Assembly (NCBI GenBank): GCA_964596015.1
Contig: CAZQSB010000008.1
Coordinates: 1 to 64,000 of the forward strand
Source: WJMD01 sp964596015
GTDB lineage: Bacteria > Joyebacterota > Joyebacteria > Joyebacterales > Joyebacteraceae
Direction: 5' to 3'
DNA length: 64,000 nt
Under the pieces are notes generated by a model. It saw only the letters and a program-made list of their open reading frames with translations, was not told where the DNA came from and did not search any database. Position numbers and translations under genes: made by a program. Positions 8,106-16,221 of the stretch are shown here, piece by piece; position 1 is the first letter of the stretch, and every line of letters begins with the position of its first letter.

Positions 8106-8864
8106 TCAGCCGCGCGCCCTGGACTCCCAGGGGCGCCAGAGGTCCCGCCAGGTGCGGGTCTCCTTCACTTCCTCAAGAGAGGGATCGTCGGGGCGGTACT
8201 TCCTGAGGAGCTCCCGGTGGCCCGAGACGAGCAGGACGGCGACGAGGCTTCCGCCGATGAGGACGAGGCCCGCGCCCGTCACGACACAGAGCGCCGCGAG
8301 AGCCGCCGTCTGAACGAGGATGCCCAGCGAGAATGCGAGGTTGTCGAGCGTGAGGAGGGCCGACTTCTTCAGGACGACCGGAAGCCGGCGGTCCCCGTGG
8401 ACCAGGACCGGGAACAGATGGGCGTGCATGAGGGCGACGAAGACGCCCAGCCAGACAAGCAGGGCGGCCAGCAGGAACCCGGGGTAGCGCATCGCGCCGC
8501 CGAGGTGGCTGTAGAAGTCGACGGCGATCCACAGCACGAACGCCGTGAAGGCTGAGAAGAGTCCCAGAATGAGCGCAGAAGGAAAGAGCCGGCGGAACGA
8601 GCGGAAGTAGGTCGCCGCGCTCACCGTCTCGCGCCGGGCCAGCCGCCGCGCGACATCGAAGAGGGCCGCGGTGGCCGCCGGCGCCGTCACCACCGGCACG
8701 AGGAGGACGAGCCAGATGAGGTTCAGGACGATGAGCAGTCCCAGGTGGTCGTAGACCCTCCACAGAGCGGTGCGGAAGGCCGGGGCGAGCAGGTCAGCGG
8801 CGCGCGGGCGGCGCGGGCTCGTCGGACGGGGTGGGGTTGATGGTCCGCGTCGTCGCTCAGGCAT
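8106..8864 (-). CDS. YesL/DUF624-like polytopic membrane protein
   Basis: 252 residues; start at 8864 because GGAGCTGTC precedes the ATG, although an upstream in-frame GTG exists. An Arg/Pro-rich N-terminus (~25 residues) is followed by about six hydrophobic helices, for example LLIVLNLIWLVLLVPVVTAP and the long segments near residues 95, 130 and 180. The layout WRVYDHLGLLIVLNLIWLV, followed by a TAPATAAL-like turn, recalls the YesL (DUF624) family, whose members accompany carbohydrate transport genes in Firmicutes. No such genes are nearby. A role beyond membrane protein is not evident. Confidence 0.6.
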   Translation of the reverse strand: MPERRRGPSTPPRPTSPRRPRAADLLAPAFRTALWRVYDHLGLLIVLNLIWLVLLVPVVTAPAATAALFDVARRLARRETVSAATYFRSFRRLFPSALILGLFSAFTAFVLWIAVDFYSHLGGAMRYPGFLLAALLVWLGVFVALMHAHLFPVLVHGDRRLPVVLKKSALLTLDNLAFSLGILVQTAALAALCVVTGAGLVLIGGSLVAVLLVSGHRELLRKYRPDDPSLEEVKETRTWRDLWRPWESRARG

Positions 8865-8971
8865 GACAGCTCCATGGATGGTTCCGGCCACGCGATGATA
8901 CGGGGAATGCCCGCGGACCGCAACGGGCGGGACGTTGCCTCAGGAACGCGGTCGTGCGGTCTCGAACGGAC

Positions 8972-9000
8972 TTGATGCGCTTGACCTCACGTGTCATATT
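8972..9000 (+). promoter_or_regulatory. candidate promoter of the first selenoprotein gene
   Basis: TTGATG (8972-8977) and CATATT (8995-9000) are 17 bases apart, each matching four of six consensus positions. They lie about 130 bases before the GTG start. Confidence 0.4.
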
Positions 9001-9037
9001 GCGCGCACGGGGTCAGGTCCGCCCCGTTCTCGCAGAC

Positions 9038-9081
9038 GAGACACGCTGCCCAGACGCTCCACTTGCAGCGCGTAGCGGTGA
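9038..9081 (+). promoter_or_regulatory. conserved 5' UTR element, copy 1
   Basis: This 44-base block, starting GAGACACGCTGCCC and ending GCAGCGCGTAGCGGTGA, recurs almost unchanged at 10251-10293 before the paralogous gene. CGCTGC and GCAGCG can form a stem. It lies between the promoter and the ribosome site, so it would be transcribed as leader RNA. I do not recognise it as a known riboswitch class. Confidence 0.6.
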
Positions 9082-9128
9082 GGACGAACGGTCAACGCAA
9101 AGCGCACCCACAGCCAAGGGAGGGCAGT

Positions 9129-10145
9129 GTGCGAGCACTACTCGCGTACACACTCATCCTCATGCTCCTTCTGAGCTTCGCGGCCGCGGCCGCGCCCCGC
9201 ACCGTGCTCTATGAGCACTTCACGGCCCACTGGTGACTCTACTGCCCAGGGGCCGCGGACGCGGTCGACGACTTCCAGAGTCAGCACTCCAGGAATGAAT
9301 TGATCTTCGTGCAGTACGATTGGGTCGACCCCTTCACGTCGGCGCGGCAGAGCTACTACGGCAGCACCCAGATGCCGCTCGTCTGTGGCGACGGAACGTC
9401 TGAGATCTGGCCGTCGCTTCTGCCGACCTGCCAACCGCAGCATGCCTCTGTCCCCTCACCGCTTGTCATGAGCGTGTCGGAGAATGCTGTCGGCAACTTC
9501 ACGGCAACGATCACGGCTGAGCAGAACGTTTCGGACGCAGTGTTCGTCATGGTGGCCGTGGAGGACGACTACGTCGCAGGATACGGCGGCAACACATCGC
9601 ATCTTCCGTTTCACGCGCGGACGTTTCTGACCGGCGTCACCGGGGACCCGTTCAGCATCACGGCCGGCGAGACCGTGCACATCACGAAGAGCTTCACCGT
9701 CGACCCTTCATGGGACTACGGTGAGATGGGCGTTGCCTGTTGGGTTCAGAGACCCGGCGGGACGAATCCCACAACGACCGACGATGTTCCGGTCTTCAAT
9801 GAGGTCCTGCAGGCGGCGTTCGTTGCGACGGGGGAGACGGGCATCGAGGACGGCGCGTCCGCTCACCGGGTGGCGCTTGCCGCGCCGAGTCCGAACCCGT
9901 TCAGCGAGTCGTCCAGGCTGAGCTTCACGCTGCCTGAGAGGAAGGCCGTGCGCCTTGCCATCTACGACGTGTCCGGACGTCTCGTGCGCACGCTCGTCGA
10001 CGACGAGCTCGCCGCGGGCGCACACCACATGACGTGGGACGGGCGAAGCGGCGAGGGGAGTCGATGTGGTTCCGGCATCTACTTCGCCAGACTCAGCACC
10101 GTTGATGGAATCGCGGCGTCGAGGAAGCTCGTGCGTGTGAAGTAA
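9129..10145 (+). CDS. thioredoxin-fold (Omp28-like) selenoprotein with FlgD-type C-terminal domain, copy 1
   Basis: One frame runs from GTG 9129 (AAGGGAGGG just upstream) to TAA at 10143-10145, with a TGA at 9234-9236 as codon 36. Reading it as selenocysteine (U) gives a 338-residue protein: signal peptide to about residue 23, then VLYEHFTAHW-U-LYCPGAA. U36xxC39 sits where Omp28-like thioredoxin-fold proteins have CxxC. A cis-Pro motif QMPLVCGDG follows. A middle beta domain is next, then the FlgD-like Ig tail (LAIYDVSGRLVRTLVDDELA ... GIYFARL). A hairpin suited to SECIS follows the TGA. A thiol-disulfide or peroxide redox role at the cell surface or periplasm is likely. The paralog at 10335 has TGA at the same codon. 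Confidence 0.8.
9234..9264 (+). promoter_or_regulatory. UGA-Sec codon and SECIS-like hairpin, copy 1
   Basis: TGA 9234-9236 is followed, with the apical loop 20 bases later, by CCGC (9253-9256), loop GGAC (9257-9260) and GCGG (9261-9264). G-T and G-C pairs extend the stem to six pairs. Bacterial SECIS elements lie just 3' of UGA with a G-rich small apical loop at about this distance. Confidence 0.65.
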
Positions 10146-10182
10146 GAGCGGTCCGCGCGCCGCGCTGATGGTCCGTTGTAAG

Positions 10183-10215
10183 CGCCCTGGACAGGCTGTC
10201 GGCTTGTCCAGGGCG
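10183..10215 (+). terminator. hairpin between the two selenoprotein genes
   Basis: CGCCCTGGACA (10183-10193) pairs perfectly with TGTCCAGGGCG (10205-10215), 37 bases after the first gene. Its 3' arm contains the -35 box of the next promoter, so termination and initiation signals overlap. Confidence 0.65.
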
Positions 10216-10233
10216 TCTCATCTGTGGTATAAT
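10204..10233 (+). promoter_or_regulatory. promoter of the second selenoprotein gene
   Basis: A perfect TATAAT (10228-10233) follows TTGTCC (10204-10209) after 18 bases. The gene therefore has its own promoter as well as possible read-through. Confidence 0.6.
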
Positions 10234-10250
10234 CAAGTGGATACGCTCTC

Positions 10251-10293
10251 GAGACACGCTGCCCAAAGCCCACTTCGCAGCGCGTAGCGGTGA
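10251..10293 (+). promoter_or_regulatory. conserved 5' UTR element, copy 2
   Basis: Near-identical to 9038-9081; only a few positions in the presumed loop (after GCTGCCCA and around CCACTT) differ and one base is missing. It starts 18 bases after the -10 box. The arms CGCTGC/GCAGCG are unchanged in both copies. Confidence 0.6.
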
Positions 10294-10334
10294 AGCTCGT
10301 TTCAGCGCCGGCGCCTACGCCACAGGAGGACAGC

Positions 10335-11348
10335 GTGCAGAGATTCATCCTTTCCTCGCTCGTGATCCTCGCCCTCTGGGCCGCCGGAGCCTCGGCGGCT
10401 CCGCGGACCGTCATCTACGAGCACTTCACCGCATCCTGGTGAAGCAGCTGTCCGGGGGCCGCGGTCGCGGTCGAAGACTTCCAGAGGAACTACTCCCGTG
10501 ACGAGCTCGTGCTGGTCGGATACGACTGGGTCGATTCCTTCGGCCCCGCCAGACGGAGCTACTACGGAATCCAGTCCATGCCCACCATCTGCGGCGACGG
10601 GCTGACCGACATCTGGCCCACTACGCTCCTCGAGAGCACCTACAGTTCGCTCACCGCCGTTCCCTCTCCGCTCATCATGGACGTCGTGGAGAACGGTCCC
10701 GGCGACTTCACGGCGACGATCATCGCCAGGGACGACGTCCTCGACGCGCGCTTCGTCATGGTCGCAGTGGAGGACGAGTACGTCGCCGGCTACGGTGGGA
10801 GCCAGACCCACCTTCCGTATCACGCGAAGGAGTTCCTGACGGCGGTGACGGGAGACGCGTTCAGCATCACGAAGAACGAGACACTCTCGATCCGGAAGAC
10901 CTTCACCATCGACCCGTCCTGGGACTACAGTCGGATGGGGGTGGCCTGCTGGGTGCAGAAGGCCGGCGGCACGAACCCCTCGGGCGCGTGGGACATACCC
11001 ACCAAGAACCAGGTCTTCCAGGCCGCGTTCGCGGCGGCCGAGGCGACAGGCATCGCCGACGCCTTCGAGCCTGGGCTCGCCCTCGCGCCGCCCTTCCCGA
11101 ATCCGTTCACAGCCTCATCCGTGCTCGCCTTCTCACTGGCCGTTCCGAGGTCCGTGCGGTTGGAGCTCTACGACGTGTCCGGACGCCTGGTCCGGACGCT
11201 CGTCGATGACGAGCTGCCCGCCGGCGCGCACACGGCCTCGTGGGACGGGCGGGCGGACGGCGGGCGCGAGTGCGCGGCGGGGGTCTATTTCGCGCGGCTC
11301 GCGACGGAAGGCGAGGAGACGACCGGCAAGGTCGTGAAGCTGAGATAG
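10335..11348 (+). CDS. thioredoxin-fold (Omp28-like) selenoprotein with FlgD-type C-terminal domain, copy 2
   Basis: GTG 10335 follows AGGAGG (10324-10329) by five bases. The frame runs to TAG at 11346-11348 with one internal TGA at 10440-10442, again codon 36. The protein (337 residues with Sec) has a signal peptide, then VIYEHFTASW-U-SSCPGAA, cis-Pro motif SMPTICGDG, and a FlgD tail LELYDVSGRLVRTLVDDELP ... GVYFARL. UxxC matches copy 1 exactly although the flanking residues differ (SSC against LYC), which argues against a shared sequencing error. Without Sec the gene would be a 35-residue signal-peptide fragment. The substrate is unknown; a surface redox enzyme is inferred. Confidence 0.82.
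10440..10470 (+). promoter_or_regulatory. UGA-Sec codon and SECIS-like hairpin, copy 2
   Basis: After TGA 10440-10442, CCGC (10459-10462), loop GGTC (10463-10466) and GCGG (10467-10470) form a compact hairpin, extended by G-T and G-C pairs. The loop GGUC is the same tetranucleotide as in the apical loop of the E. coli fdhF SECIS, at a closely similar distance from UGA. Confidence 0.72.
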
Positions 11349-11373
11349 CGGAGACCGACGGACGATGAACGAC

Positions 11374-11403
11374 GAAGGCCCCGGCGGTGAAGCCGGGGCC
11401 TTC
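11374..11403. terminator. bidirectional terminator
   Basis: GAAGGCCCCGGC (11374-11385) and GCCGGGGCCTTC (11392-11403) form a perfect 12-bp stem with a six-base loop, followed by TGTTCTTT. It sits between the convergent selenoprotein and SppA-like genes and can serve both. Confidence 0.85.
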
Positions 11404-11433
11404 TGTTCTTTGGTCGTTGTCGAGTCGGTGGCC

Positions 11434-13929
11434 CTACCGGGCGAGCAGGTCCTGCACCGCACGAAGCTGCGTCAGGTCGTTGGCGTTCGCCTCGGTCCTG
11501 TTGAAGAACCTGTGGAGGCCGAGGGTCGCAGTCGTCTCCTCCATCAGGTGGTCGAAGAAGGTCTTCCTCTCGCGGATGGTCACGATGGTGGCGTCCTCGC
11601 GCTCGACGCCGATCTCCTCGCACGCCTTGTCGATGGCGTCCGAGAGCCCTCCGAGCTCGTCCACGAGCCCGATCCTGATGGCCTGCAGGCCGGTATAGAC
11701 GCGGCCGCCCGCGAGCTCCTTCACCTCGTCCACCGTCATGCCGCGTCCCTCCGCCACCTTCGAGACGAAGTCCTCATAGAACCACTGCATGAGGTCGTCG
11801 GCCATCTCGAGCTCTTCCTCCGTCAGGTGGCGGGATTCACTCCAGAGGTCGGCGTGTCTGCCGCTCTTGAATGTGGCCGAGCGCGCGTCGATCTTGTCGT
11901 AGAGCTCCGCGAGAACGGGCTTCATCCCGACGACACCGATGCTCCCGGTCAGTGTCAGCGGGTCGGCGACGATGTGACGCGCGGGGGCCGAGATGCCGTA
12001 GCCGCCCGAGGCGGCGAAGTTGCCCATAGAGACGATGAGGGGCTTCTTGTCCGCGAGCTCGACGAGCTCACGCATGATGATGTCGGTGGCGAGACCGCTC
12101 CCGCCGCCGCTGTCGACCCGGAGCACGACCGCTTCGATGGAATCGTCCTCGCGGACGTGCTCGATGAGCCGTGTCAGCGTCTCCGAGCCGATGGAGTGGC
12201 CGCCCATGACGGGGTCGTGGCCCCCCTCGCCGACGTCGATGCCGCCGTAGGCGCCGATGACGGCGACCTTCGGGCCCCGGTTCCATTCGTAGGCGCGGTC
12301 GCGCCAGTCAGCGACCTTGACCGTGCCGACCGAACCGGGCTCCTCCGGGACCTTCCCGTCGCGGAACCTCGCTGCCATGGCCTTCGCGGCGCGAATGCCG
12401 CCGAGCGTATCCACGAGGCCCAGCTCCAGCGCCTCCTCGGGCCTCAACGGGCGACCATCGCCGATCGCCTCGAAATCGCTCCGCGACATGCGGCGGCCCT
12501 CCAGGATGGCCTCGACCGTCACGTCGAAGGTCGCATCGACCAGCTCCTGGACCTCCTCGGCCTGCTCGGGCGTCAACGAGTCCGGACCTACAGAATGGAA
12601 CGTGCTCTTGTACTCGCCGGCCGTGAAGTAGTCGAACTCGATGCCGAGCTTCCCGGCCGAGTCCGTGTACTTCATGATGGTGACGTAGCTGCCGATGCCG
12701 TCGAGGATGGCCGACGGGTCGAGAACGATGGCGTCGGCGGCCGAGGCCAGGAAGTACTCGGGCGTGCCGCCGCCGTACTCGAGGAACGCCACCACCTGGA
12801 TCCCGTGCTCCTCGCGGGCCGCCGCGACCTCATCGCGGATCTCCTGAAGAAGAGCGGTCGGGCCTCCGAGGAACCCGCCGCCCACGGGACGGATGCGGAG
12901 CAGCACGACGTCGACCTCGTCGCTCTCCGCGGCCTTCCGGATCTCATCGATGATCCCCTGCGCGCTTCTCGTCGGCGTGCCGAAGAGGCTCCAGCCGCCC
13001 GGGCCGTCGCTCAGCGGACCGCTGACCTTGATCTCGGCGATCCGGCCCCCGCCGGGAAGAACGGTTCTCTGCCGCTCGACGCTCGTAGTGAGATGCAGCG
13101 TGACGATGTCCTCCGCGGCCGGCTCGTACGGGCGATACGAGACGCCCGTGCCGAACGAGGTCGTGTCGAACCAGAGCCCGAAGCTCTCCTCGTTCTCGCG
13201 GTTCATGTCGTCGGGGTAGACGGTCACGGCGCCGCGAAGCGTCACGCCGTCGAGGACGACGGCCTCGAGCCCCGCGTTCACGACCGTCCGGTCGAGGTCC
13301 TCGTCGCGGGGAACGCTGCCGTCCACCATGAAGGTCAGCCGGTCGCCGGCCGGCCGGAGGGCGACGCCGGCGGTGTACGTCATCTTCGAGGAGCAGCACG
13401 GCTCGCGGGAGCCGCCCGCGAGGAACGAGTAGTCCGGCTCGGAGATGTTCCTTGCGGTCGCGCCGAGGGAGAGCCACCGGGTCGGCCGGACCATCAGACC
13501 CGCGTCCCAGGTTCCGACTCGCTCCTCGTCGCCGAAGCCGGGTCGGATCCAGCGATAGTCGAACCCGACGCTCCATACCCGGCTCTCGCCGAACCCGAGC
13601 CCGACGACGGCCGTGTCGACGGCGTCGTCTCCCGGCCTGAGCTCGCCGTCGACGCCGGTCCACAGATAGTCGCGCCGGTAGCCGACGCCGAGCCCGCCGA
13701 ACTTCATCGCGCCGCCGACGCGGGCGACGTCCTCTCCGACCATGGAGAGGACGGCCCAGGTGTTCGTCTCGTCGTACATGCCGAGGCCGGCGGGGTTCAC
13801 GAAGACGGCCGCGGCGTCGTCCGTGTAGGCGACCGAGGCCCCCTCCCGCACCCAGACGTCCTCGACGAACTGCGCGCCGGCCGTCGCGGCGCAGAGAAGC
13901 GCCACGGCCGCCATGAGAATCGCTCTCAT
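11434..13929 (-). CDS. SppA/protease IV fused to an N-terminal outer-membrane barrel-like domain
   Basis: 831 residues; start at 13929 after GAGGAGG. A signal peptide (to about residue 20) is followed by roughly 270 residues resembling the PorV/TraF-type barrel family: REGASVAYTDDAAAVFVNPA, GLGVGYRRDY, SLGATARN. The rest is a two-domain S49 signal peptide peptidase. The Lys/Ser dyad is intact: K441 in GEYKSTF and S641 in AASGGYGIS. These are 200 residues apart, the same distance as K209 and S409 in E. coli SppA. SppA degrades cleaved signal peptides and other membrane peptides. The extra barrel would instead place this protease at the outer membrane or periplasm, an unusual setting. Confidence 0.85.
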   Translation of the reverse strand: MRAILMAAVALLCAATAGAQFVEDVWVREGASVAYTDDAAAVFVNPAGLGMYDETNTWAVLSMVGEDVARVGGAMKFGGLGVGYRRDYLWTGVDGELRPGDDAVDTAVVGLGFGESRVWSVGFDYRWIRPGFGDEERVGTWDAGLMVRPTRWLSLGATARNISEPDYSFLAGGSREPCCSSKMTYTAGVALRPAGDRLTFMVDGSVPRDEDLDRTVVNAGLEAVVLDGVTLRGAVTVYPDDMNRENEESFGLWFDTTSFGTGVSYRPYEPAAEDIVTLHLTTSVERQRTVLPGGGRIAEIKVSGPLSDGPGGWSLFGTPTRSAQGIIDEIRKAAESDEVDVVLLRIRPVGGGFLGGPTALLQEIRDEVAAAREEHGIQVVAFLEYGGGTPEYFLASAADAIVLDPSAILDGIGSYVTIMKYTDSAGKLGIEFDYFTAGEYKSTFHSVGPDSLTPEQAEEVQELVDATFDVTVEAILEGRRMSRSDFEAIGDGRPLRPEEALELGLVDTLGGIRAAKAMAARFRDGKVPEEPGSVGTVKVADWRDRAYEWNRGPKVAVIGAYGGIDVGEGGHDPVMGGHSIGSETLTRLIEHVREDDSIEAVVLRVDSGGGSGLATDIIMRELVELADKKPLIVSMGNFAASGGYGISAPARHIVADPLTLTGSIGVVGMKPVLAELYDKIDARSATFKSGRHADLWSESRHLTEEELEMADDLMQWFYEDFVSKVAEGRGMTVDEVKELAGGRVYTGLQAIRIGLVDELGGLSDAIDKACEEIGVEREDATIVTIRERKTFFDHLMEETTATLGLHRFFNRTEANANDLTQLRAVQDLLAR

Positions 13930-14045
13930 CTCTTCCTCCTCATTCTCCGTCCCGCGACCCCTCGCCGCGCCGCGTGGCCGCACGTGTCCGCCTCAGGGCT
14001 TCTGCGGAAGCCCGATGTCACCCGTGCCGCGCTGATTCTGGAATG

Positions 14046-14075
14046 GGCCTCCCCGGGTCAGGTGGGAGGGAGGCC
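14046..14075 (-). terminator. hairpin after the Omp85-type gene
   Basis: GGCCTCCC (14046-14053) pairs with GGGAGGCC (14068-14075) just past the 3' end of the minus-strand gene at 14083. Confidence 0.5.
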
Positions 14076-14082
14076 TGCCGCG

Positions 14083-15294
14083 CTAGTAGTAGAGCACGAA
14101 ATCGACCTGGATGTCACGTTCCTCGTCCGTGACGGCCCGGGCGAAATCGAGCCTTACGTCTCCGAAGCCGGGGGCGTCGAAGCGGAAGCCGATGCCCACG
14201 TCCCAGACGAAGCCGTCCGAGTCGTCGGATTCCGGGCTGTCCGCCGCGTACGACACCTCGCCGCCGTCGGCGAAGAAGATCGTCTTCAGGTTCTCCCGCA
14301 TCTGCACGCCGTACTCGACGCGGCCGAAGAGCCGGTCCTTTCCGCTGAACTCCCTCAGCTCGTAGCCCCTGAGGTCGTGCTCGCCGCCCAGATGGAAGAG
14401 ACGGTTCGAAGGGAAGTCCGTGCCGCTCCCGACGCCCCACTCGGCCCCGACCGCCAGCGTCTGCGTGCGCGTCAGCCGGACCAGCCACTCGGCGTCGGCC
14501 CAGTAGCGCCGGAACTCGTAGTCGCCCTCGAGGCCTTCGGGCGCGACCTCGACGAAAAAGCGCGCGCGCCAGCCCGAGTGCACGTACCGGTTCCTCGAGT
14601 CGTAGACCGCCGAGGCGAAGACGCTCCTCATGCGGCCCTCGTACTCGCGCTGCGCGTCGAGGATGCCGACCATGAGCGGCGGGTTCTCGCGCCACTCATC
14701 GTCGCGGTCGAAGAGCGACCACACGCTTTCCCGCTTCCGGAGCGATGTGATCTCGTCGTTCCGGTACTCAAGACGGAACGTGAGCTCCGGCGTGACGTGG
14801 TGCTGCGCGAAGACCGTCACGCCCTCGGCCCGCCAGTAGTCCCGGTAGTCCTGTCGGAGGAAGAACGCTCTCAGGTTGTTCCCGAAATCCGAGACGAACT
14901 CGTCGTCGTCCCAGGACCAGTCGGTCTTCTCGTAGAGCTCCACGCCGACCGAGAAGCCGTCAGGAGACCAGAGCGGCTGCTCGAACTCCAGACGGTAGTA
15001 GTCGTCGTCCCTCGCGGACGGCCAGCCGAGGAGCGCGCGCATCCTCGGGTGAAGGAGCCGGTCCGCCCGGTATTCCATACCGATGTAGAAGAGAAGACCG
15101 TCGACGCGGTTGTAGTAGAGGTTCGCCGACGGGCCGAGGCAGCCGCCGTTCTCGAAACAGAGGTCGACGAACTCCCGTCCCTCGACCGTGAGAAACGGAT
15201 CTTCCTCCCCGGACGGTTCCTCGGCGAGTGCGCACCAGGGAGCCGCGGCGATGAGCGCTGCGATGATGAGAGAGAGTGCGAGGGGATGCCGCAT
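14083..15294 (-). CDS. Omp85/BamA-type surface antigen barrel without POTRA domains
   Basis: 403 residues with a signal peptide (MRHPLALSLIIAALIAAAP to about ALA). The mature chain is dominated by alternating beta strands. The region FHLGGEHDLRGYELREF is the GGxxxLRGY lid-loop signature of the Omp85 superfamily; FADGGEV, FVWDVGIGFRFDAPGFG and VRLDFARAV are the usual last strands, and the protein ends in aromatic residues (FVLYY). At about 380 mature residues it has room only for the 16-strand barrel, with no POTRA repeats. It could be a patatin-type remnant, a transport pore or a lipid-related barrel. It lies between the SppA fusion and an unknown exported protein on the same strand. Confidence 0.75.
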   Translation of the reverse strand: MRHPLALSLIIAALIAAAPWCALAEEPSGEEDPFLTVEGREFVDLCFENGGCLGPSANLYYNRVDGLLFYIGMEYRADRLLHPRMRALLGWPSARDDDYYRLEFEQPLWSPDGFSVGVELYEKTDWSWDDDEFVSDFGNNLRAFFLRQDYRDYWRAEGVTVFAQHHVTPELTFRLEYRNDEITSLRKRESVWSLFDRDDEWRENPPLMVGILDAQREYEGRMRSVFASAVYDSRNRYVHSGWRARFFVEVAPEGLEGDYEFRRYWADAEWLVRLTRTQTLAVGAEWGVGSGTDFPSNRLFHLGGEHDLRGYELREFSGKDRLFGRVEYGVQMRENLKTIFFADGGEVSYAADSPESDDSDGFVWDVGIGFRFDAPGFGDVRLDFARAVTDEERDIQVDFVLYY

Positions 15295-15350
15295 GGTTTG
15301 CTCCGGAGCTCAGGACGCGCGCGGGAGCTCCGGGCGCGTCGTCCGCGAGG

Positions 15351-16208
15351 CTATCGTGCGACTATCGTATCAGTGAAGGTGTCGCTCGTGCAACGGCGGA
15401 GGTAGAGCGACTCGACATCGGGGAAGGCGGCGAAGACATCCCCCGCGAGCCGCGCGGTCAGCTCGTCCAGTTCCTCGACGGGTCGCCCTTCGCCGGAGCC
15501 GAAGACGTACTCCATGTAGAGCGCCGTGTCGCCGCCCGTGAGGCCGATGATGCGGTCGCGCATGAGGGCGTCGTCCGGCGTGTCGTGCTCCATCAGACGC
15601 TCCTCGCAGGCGAGGTCGATGGTCCGCCGCGAAGTGTTCGTGTGGCAGAGCTCGTCGACCCCGAGCGTGCGGCAGAAGACCTGCGGCCCGTCCGGCCAGA
15701 CGTTCCCGCCCGCCGTGTGGTAGAACGCGACGAAGTCGTCGTCGACGCCGAGCAGATACGCCGGAGCGCTGTCGGTGACGTAGGGCGTGCGCCGCATCTC
15801 GCCCTCCCACTCGGAAGGCATGATCCAGACGCGATAGAAGGAGAAGTAGTGGAAGCCGTTCGGATGGAAGAACCGGGTCCTCGTATCCTCCACCATGACG
15901 TAGAGCCCCTCCTCGGGGCCGTCCCAGCCGATAGGGACCGTTCCCCTGCCCGTCTCCACGACCTTCCAGTTGGCGGGGAGTCCCTCGGTGACGCGCTGGA
16001 CCAGCGTCTCCAGCGTCACGGGCATGGGCGTGGTCGAGACGAGCATCTCCCTCGGAGAAGCGGGGTCCGTCGTCTGTGGGGGAGCCGTGTAAGGGTCCGG
16101 GGACTGGCCGTACGATGGTGGGGCTATGAGCAGGAGGCCTGCCGCCTGGAACAGCAGAATGCAGGCGAACGCCGCCCGGCTGATTGCTCGGTCACGTGGT
16201 CGTGGCAT
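15351..16208 (-). CDS. exported protein of unknown function
   Basis: 285 residues from ATG 16208, 13 bases after the rlmN stop, so probably in the same operon. Arginine-rich start and hydrophobic helix (AFACILLFQAAGLLLIAPP) ending in SYGQ give a signal peptide. The mature protein has four cysteines in the second half (CRTL, LCHT, LACEE, RRC), which may form disulfides, and a Trp/Tyr-rich middle (FHYFSFYRVWIMPSEWEG). I do not recognise the family. Confidence 0.55.
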   Translation of the reverse strand: MPRPRDRAISRAAFACILLFQAAGLLLIAPPSYGQSPDPYTAPPQTTDPASPREMLVSTTPMPVTLETLVQRVTEGLPANWKVVETGRGTVPIGWDGPEEGLYVMVEDTRTRFFHPNGFHYFSFYRVWIMPSEWEGEMRRTPYVTDSAPAYLLGVDDDFVAFYHTAGGNVWPDGPQVFCRTLGVDELCHTNTSRRTIDLACEERLMEHDTPDDALMRDRIIGLTGGDTALYMEYVFGSGEGRPVEELDELTARLAGDVFAAFPDVESLYLRRCTSDTFTDTIVAR

Positions 16209-16221
16209 GTCGCGGCGCGCG

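Noticed and set aside
9038..10293. Leader element as a c-di-GMP (GEMM) or cobalamin riboswitch
   Set aside because: The core conserved strings of those classes are absent, and a stem of only about six pairs is supported.
9234..10442. The two selenoprotein frames could be pseudogenes ending at TGA, or use a code in which TGA is a sense codon
   Set aside because: TGA closes many intact genes here (for example at 1211, 2175 and 18175), and both paralogs place it at the same functional residue with intact downstream reading, so decay or code change is less likely than Sec.
11365..15405. Very long open frame (over 1300 codons) on the plus strand
   Set aside because: It is antisense to the SppA fusion and Omp85-type genes and reflects codon bias at high GC; it has no motifs, signal peptide or ribosome site. 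The same applies to long antisense frames at 2482-5133, 30237-32600, 35981-38242 and 39749-41704.
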